NCBI GenBank assembly: GCA_030803735.1
Contig: JAURUC010000001.1
Span: 1,745,501-1,809,500, forward strand
Source of the DNA: Actinopolyspora lacussalsi
GTDB lineage: Bacteria > Actinomycetota > Actinomycetes > Mycobacteriales > Pseudonocardiaceae
Reading direction: 5' to 3'
Length of the DNA stretch: 64,000 nucleotides
Each line of letters opens with the position of its first letter. The first letter of the stretch is position 1. The notes beneath the pieces are model-generated. The model did no database searches and was not told the origin of the DNA. It was given only the letters and a program-made list of their open reading frames with translations. Positions 59,750 to 64,000 of this stretch are shown piece after piece. A program made the position numbers and the translations under genes.

Positions 59750-62700
59750 CGGGTCGCCTCTCGCTTCGGCACGACAACGATCACGGCTACGGGGAAACGG
59801 TGCGGTTCCTGCTCGCGGTAGCGCTCGGCGATCACGCCGAGCTCGCGGTCCCGCTCGGTGGCGAGCTGATCCAGCCGCTGCTGCCACTTCTGCCGGTCGC
59901 GGCGGTACTGGGCGCGCTCCTCCCGGCTGCGGCTGACGTCGGCGCGGCTGAACAGCGCCTCCTCCGCCTGGTCCTCGTCCTCGGCCAGCTTGGCGCGCAG
60001 CGTGCTCGCGAACTGGTCGATGACGGTGTTGATGCGCTCCCGCTCGGCCTCCTCGCGCTGGGCCAGCGTGCGCCGCAGCGAGTCCCGCCGGGTGTTGGTG
60101 CGCCAGTCGATGGCCGAGAGCAGACCGTCCCGGACCTTCGGCCAGCGGCCCACGATCCGGTTCCACACCGGCGGGGGCGCGGGGGTGCCGTCGGTCAGCG
60201 CGCGGTCCAGGATGCCGCCGAGCGTGCTGAGGTTCTCCAGCCTGCGGAACCGCCCGTTGGCCGGTGCCCAGCCGCCCGCGTGGATGACCTCCTCGTGCAG
60301 CCGCACCCCGTCGGCGCCGACCAGCACGAACCGCGAGTACGCGCCGACGAGCACGTCCTCCAGTTCGGGATCGTCGCTGACCACCGCGGTCACCCGGTGC
60401 AGCTCCGAGTTCTCGTTGGACACCGCCGAGCGCAGCAGGCCGGTCGACATCGACACCAGCGGGTGGTTGAGGTGAGCCAGCACCACGTCGTCGCGGCCCT
60501 CGGCCACGGCCGGGTCGAAGGTCACCGGCAGCTGGCGCGGTTGCTCGGCGGTTCGCGACCGGTCGGTTTCGACCGGTTTCTCGGTCAGCCCCTCGGTGGC
60601 GCGGGTCCAGGAGCCGGTCAGTGCGGGCACGTCGTACAGCGTCCCGGGCACGGGGGCCTCGCGGTCGTCGACGTGCTCGCGCAGCGGCTGCTGCCCGGCC
60701 AGTTCCAGCGCGGTGTCGACCACGCGTTTGACGCGCCGCGGGGTGGTTCCCAGTTCGCTGACCGTGCGGTCGAGGTTCTGCCGCAGCTTGCGGACCTGCT
60801 CGCGCACGTTCGACTCCACCACGAGCCGGTCCTTCGTGCTGCCCGCGCTGTCCACCTCGTCGTCGCGAACGGTCTGGCCGAGCATCCGGCGCTGCACCTT
60901 GTCCGAGAGCACCGCGTTGACCGACCCCAGGTCCTCGGCCATGCGGGCGACCTTGTCGGCCACCCGGGCGAGGAACTCCAGATCCGCCTCGTAGGAGTCC
61001 ACGGCGCCGTCCCAGCCCGTGCCGACGAAGTGCCGGACCTCGGGAACCCGGCTCTGGCCGTAGCGGTCGATGCGGCCGATGCGCTGTTCCAGCTTGTTCG
61101 GGTTGAACGGGATGTCGTAGTTGACCAGCCGGTGGCAGTGCTTCTGCAGGTCGATGCCCTCGCTGGCCGCGTCGGTGGCGAGCAGGATGCGCAGCGGGTG
61201 CTCGCTCGGGTGCTTCTGGAAGGCCAGCCGCAGCCGCTCGCGCTCCTCGGTGCTCATGCCGCCGTGCAGCTCGGCCAGCTTGTCACCGCCGAGGCCCTCC
61301 TGCCGCAGCAGGTTGGCCAGCCACTGCTGGGTGTCGCGGTACTCGGTGAACACCACGACGCGCTCGTCGGTCCAGTCCCGGTCCGGTTTGCACACGTACT
61401 GGAGGTGCTTGATCAGCTCGCGGGCCTTGGCGTCGGGCTGGGCCTCGTGCGAGCGCGCCCACTCCCGCATCCGCTCCAGCAGCCCGATCTCGTCCTCGGC
61501 CGGGTCCGGCTGCATCGGGCGGGTGCGGTCCAGCGCGTCGTCCTCGGCGTCGGCCATGTGCTCGTCGTCGTAGGTGGCGAGCTCGTCGAAGAACTCGTCC
61601 ATCCACTCCGGAACGTCGTCGTCGAGCTGAGCCGAGCCGGACCGCGAGCGCAGCGTGTCCAGATACACCCCCACGGTGTGCTCGAACGCTGCGGGGCTGG
61701 AGAACAGCCGCTTCTTCAGCAGCAGCGTCACCAGGTCGGTGGCCTTGCGGCCCCGGCGGGAGGCGAGCTTGTCGCGGCGAGCGGCGGCGAACCGGGTCAG
61801 CAGGCCGTGGATCTCGCGCTCGCTGTCCGGGTACTCCACCGGGATCGCCATCGCGTGGCGGCGGGCGAAGCGCGGATTGCCCTCGGCGTCGGTGATCTCG
61901 GTCTTGAGCCGCCGCACCACGGTCTCGTCCACCGCCGCCCGATCCGGCTCCACGCCGCGGGCGAACCGCTGGTCGTCGAGGATCTCCAGCAGCGCGGTGA
62001 ACGACGCCTGGTAGCCGTTGTGCGGGGTGGCCGAGAGGAACAGCCGGTGCGTGAAGTGCGGGGCCAGCGTGCGGATCAGCTTGGTCTGCTGCGAGTCCAC
62101 GGCGTAGACCTGCTTCGGCGCGGCCGGGGCCGCGTGGTGGGCCTCGTCCAGGATGAGCAGGTCGAAGGTGCGCGGGTAGGTCGGTCCTCCGGCGGGCAGC
62201 ACCTCGTTAAGCAGCCGCTGCGCCTTGGCGCCACGCAGCCAGGGCAGGCTGACGATGGCCTTGGGGAAGATGTTGAACGGGTTGGCCGCGCTGCCGTACT
62301 CGCGGCGCACCCGCGCGCAGCACTCGGAGTCGATGACCGTGAAGTCCAGGCCGAACTTCTCGGCCATCTCGTCGCGCCACTTGGCGGTCAACCCGGCCGG
62401 GCAGACGATCATGATGCGCTTGCCGCGCTGGCGCAGCAGCAGCTCCTGGGCCACCAGACCGGCCTCGACGGTCTTGCCCAGGCCCACGTCGTCGGCCAGC
62501 AGCAGGTTCACGCGCGGGGAGTCCATGGCGCGGGCGACCGGTTCGAGCTGGTAGTCCTCGATCGCCACGCCCGAGCGGAACGGCGCCTGCAGCGTCTTCA
62601 CGTCGGCCGAGGTCACCGCCGACCAGCGCACCGCGTCCAGGAACGCGGCCAGGCGTTCCGGCGGATCGAAGTCCTGTTCGGGCAGCTCCGGCAACGAACC

Positions 62701-62892
62701 GGCGGGCAGCACCTGCCTGCCCGGTTCGAGTTCCCAGAGCACCTCCAGCATCTCGCCGTAACGGCCGTCCTCCACGCTCTGCAGCCCCACCAGGGTGCTG
62801 GTCTCGCCCTGGTCGACCTCGCTGACGACCCACTTCTGCCCACGGACCGAGACCAGCGCACCGGTCTCCAGTCCCTCACTGGTCGTTGTCAT
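59746..62892 (-). CDS. drmD: DISARM SNF2-like helicase DrmD
   Basis: 1048 residues. SNF2/SF2 ATPase: Walker A LLADDVGLGKTVEAGLVAQE near 132, DEAHH near 249, SATPHNGYQASF near 288, C-terminal VVFTEYRDTQQWL, LLATDAASEGIDLQ and RIGRIDRYGQSR near 607. Residues 700-1048 are helical, ending in a charged coiled coil (LAQREEAERERINTVI). DrmD defines class 1 DISARM. ATG 62892 begins the leftward run, with its promoter in the 163-base gap to the next gene. Confidence 0.93.
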   Translation of the reverse strand: MTTTSEGLETGALVSVRGQKWVVSEVDQGETSTLVGLQSVEDGRYGEMLEVLWELEPGRQVLPAGSLPELPEQDFDPPERLAAFLDAVRWSAVTSADVKTLQAPFRSGVAIEDYQLEPVARAMDSPRVNLLLADDVGLGKTVEAGLVAQELLLRQRGKRIMIVCPAGLTAKWRDEMAEKFGLDFTVIDSECCARVRREYGSAANPFNIFPKAIVSLPWLRGAKAQRLLNEVLPAGGPTYPRTFDLLILDEAHHAAPAAPKQVYAVDSQQTKLIRTLAPHFTHRLFLSATPHNGYQASFTALLEILDDQRFARGVEPDRAAVDETVVRRLKTEITDAEGNPRFARRHAMAIPVEYPDSEREIHGLLTRFAAARRDKLASRRGRKATDLVTLLLKKRLFSSPAAFEHTVGVYLDTLRSRSGSAQLDDDVPEWMDEFFDELATYDDEHMADAEDDALDRTRPMQPDPAEDEIGLLERMREWARSHEAQPDAKARELIKHLQYVCKPDRDWTDERVVVFTEYRDTQQWLANLLRQEGLGGDKLAELHGGMSTEERERLRLAFQKHPSEHPLRILLATDAASEGIDLQKHCHRLVNYDIPFNPNKLEQRIGRIDRYGQSRVPEVRHFVGTGWDGAVDSYEADLEFLARVADKVARMAEDLGSVNAVLSDKVQRRMLGQTVRDDEVDSAGSTKDRLVVESNVREQVRKLRQNLDRTVSELGTTPRRVKRVVDTALELAGQQPLREHVDDREAPVPGTLYDVPALTGSWTRATEGLTEKPVETDRSRTAEQPRQLPVTFDPAVAEGRDDVVLAHLNHPLVSMSTGLLRSAVSNENSELHRVTAVVSDDPELEDVLVGAYSRFVLVGADGVRLHEEVIHAGGWAPANGRFRRLENLSTLGGILDRALTDGTPAPPPVWNRIVGRWPKVRDGLLSAIDWRTNTRRDSLRRTLAQREEAERERINTVIDQFASTLRAKLAEDEDQAEEALFSRADVSRSREERAQYRRDRQKWQQRLDQLATERDRELGVIAERYREQEPHRFPVAVIVVVPKREATR

Positions 62893-63055
62893 CGGCTTTC
62901 CCCCGGCCGGATCGGTTTCCCCGCAGTCGTCGCACGAACGCGACCTGCGGAAATACTACTGACGAATGATCATTCACTGACAGGTGTTCGGGTATCGGAT
63001 TCGCAACGACGAAGCCGGGACGATGTCGCGCCCGGCATCGCGGGGTCGCCGGTGG

Positions 63056-64000
63056 TCATCGGGAGTCCACATCGGATTCCGTTTCGGAGTCGTCGGTCGG
63101 CGGCAGCAGCGCGCCCTCGGTGAGTCCGGCGGTGGTCTCGCGGAGCGCCTCGGCCGCGATCCGGTCCACCGCGCGGGCCGACTCCCGCATCTCGTGCAGC
63201 CGCCGGAAGGCATCGCCGTAGCCGCGCTGCCGCTCCGGCGGCACCAGCGGTACCCGCAACCGCTTGGCGTCCAGCCGCAGGATCGAACTGCCGGTGGTGG
63301 CGCTGTGCGTGTTCTCCTCCGAACCGAGGAAACCGGCCAAAAACCACGCGTCGAACCGTTCCGGATCCGGCCGCAGCAGATACAACTGCCGGCCCAGCAA
63401 CGCCCCCACGTCCTCGGCCGTTGCCACGCGCACCGGCACCCGCCGCAACCCCTTGAGCGTGTCCGGCAGGATCACGTCGCCCTCGGCGATCTCCACCGTC
63501 TCCGAGGGCGGCTGCCCGGTCGAGCCGGAAGGCACCGCGTGCTCCCAGACGTCGGCGGAGGTGAGCACCCGCCGCGCCACTTCGGCACCGGCGGTCTCCT
63601 CCGCCGCACCGGAGGTCGAGATCCGGTGCAACTCCAGCGCCCCGCCCCGCAGCAGATCGGCCACAGTGGCCGACTGCCAGGCGACCGGCTCCGAACCGGC
63701 GGAACGCCACTCCGGAACGTCGAGCGAGTCGAGCAGTTCCGAACCGGCGCGGTGCAGCCGCTGCCACGACCGCAGCACCTGATCGTGCCTGCGCGCCGGA
63801 TCGACCGCACCCGCACCGGTGTGCACCTGGCGTCGCGGCGTGAGATCGACGTTCTCGTCGAGCACGTCCACGGCCGGGCGGGCGCAGGCGACTCCCGGCA
63901 CTGCCTCGAAACCCTCCGGGTCGGCCAGGAAGTCGCGCCAAGCTGGCAACACCCGCTCCCGCAGCGCCTCCCAGGACAACGCGGCACGCCCCGAGACGCG
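63056..64000 (-). CDS. Methylase/specificity-type protein C terminus, 5' end beyond window
   Basis: At least 315 residues; the frame stays open to the right edge, so the start is not in view (a TTG at 63979 is probably internal). The visible part resembles the C-terminal target-recognition region of HsdS or large N6-adenine methylases: GDVILPDTLKGLRRVPVRVA, YLLRPDPERFDAWFLAGFLG, then LDAKRLRVPLVPPERQRGYG, the typical last half of a DNA-recognition domain, and an acidic tail. It precedes drmD on the same strand and may supply a second modification specificity to the locus. The catalytic region lies outside the window. Confidence 0.7.
   Translation of the reverse strand, partial: RVSGRAALSWEALRERVLPAWRDFLADPEGFEAVPGVACARPAVDVLDENVDLTPRRQVHTGAGAVDPARRHDQVLRSWQRLHRAGSELLDSLDVPEWRSAGSEPVAWQSATVADLLRGGALELHRISTSGAAEETAGAEVARRVLTSADVWEHAVPSGSTGQPPSETVEIAEGDVILPDTLKGLRRVPVRVATAEDVGALLGRQLYLLRPDPERFDAWFLAGFLGSEENTHSATTGSSILRLDAKRLRVPLVPPERQRGYGDAFRRLHEMRESARAVDRIAAEALRETTAGLTEGALLPPTDDSETESDVDSR

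Noticed and set aside
59719..63123. Long open frame on the + strand opposite drmD, over 1100 codons
   Set aside because: Same antisense effect; the - strand shows all SNF2 motifs.
1..64000. tRNA, rRNA, riboswitch or CRISPR array
   Set aside because: None was recognised on either strand by reading; short cloverleaf-like pairings in GC-rich gaps lacked the conserved T-loop sequence.

Overview
The window is high-GC DNA with strongly GC-biased third codon positions, many GTG starts and 1-4 base stop/start overlaps. Gene content is that of a filamentous actinobacterium: ESX (type VII) accessory proteins, DUF3558-type lipoproteins, XRE/DUF5753 regulators paired with DUF397 proteins, and a group 1h-type [NiFe] hydrogenase. 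The acidic proteome would suit a Pseudonocardiales/Actinopolysporales-like, possibly halotolerant, organism. No rRNA, tRNA or CRISPR array was seen, so placement rests on gene content only.

Layout. (1) 0-7 kb: ESX-related block (a cut-off WXG-type protein, an EspC-like protein, an EspG-like chaperone, a PPE-like protein), with a decayed helical-protein/lipoprotein fusion and two DUF397 genes beside an XRE remnant. (2) 7.3-22.4 kb: a quinone-reductase-like enzyme and then one long leftward [NiFe]-hydrogenase cluster. In order of transcription it is: SIS isomerase, HypC-like protein, second SIS isomerase, small subunit, large subunit, NifU/Rieske-like protein, DUF5947-like, DUF6084-like, a 525-residue cluster protein, maturation protease, a 34-residue membrane peptide, hypC, hypD, hypE, hypA, hypB. 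No hypF is present. (3) 22.8-24.3 kb: a CGNR zinc-finger regulator divergent from an alpha/beta hydrolase. (4) 24.4-37.4 kb: defence-like genes: protein kinase, RelE-like/UvrD helicase fusion and DUF262/HNH protein in one leftward run; an SNF2 remnant; and a rightward DUF4011-type helicase-nuclease coupled to a HEPN-like protein. (5) 37.5-62.9 kb: a class 1 DISARM phage-defence locus, all leftward: drmD, drmMI, then drmA, drmB, drmC. It is split by about 11 kb holding a DnaQ-like exonuclease, a tandemly duplicated regulator/lipoprotein module, three small unknown genes, a DUF262-HipA pair and a winged-helix/membrane pair. The right edge cuts another methylase-like gene.

How the parts fit. The hydrogenase block supplies both structural subunits and most of the maturation pathway, consistent with a high-affinity H2-oxidising enzyme whose electrons may leave through the NifU/Rieske-like protein. 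The right half is a defence island. The drmMI target-recognition region has anomalously low GC. A second partial copy of the drmA 5' end flanks an inserted two-gene cassette, recording how the locus was broken up.

Two repeat families cut across these regions: a roughly 100-base hairpin element (four copies, with compensatory changes in its inner stem) and a 16-base palindrome (five copies), both in intergenic spaces of the hydrogenase and DISARM loci.
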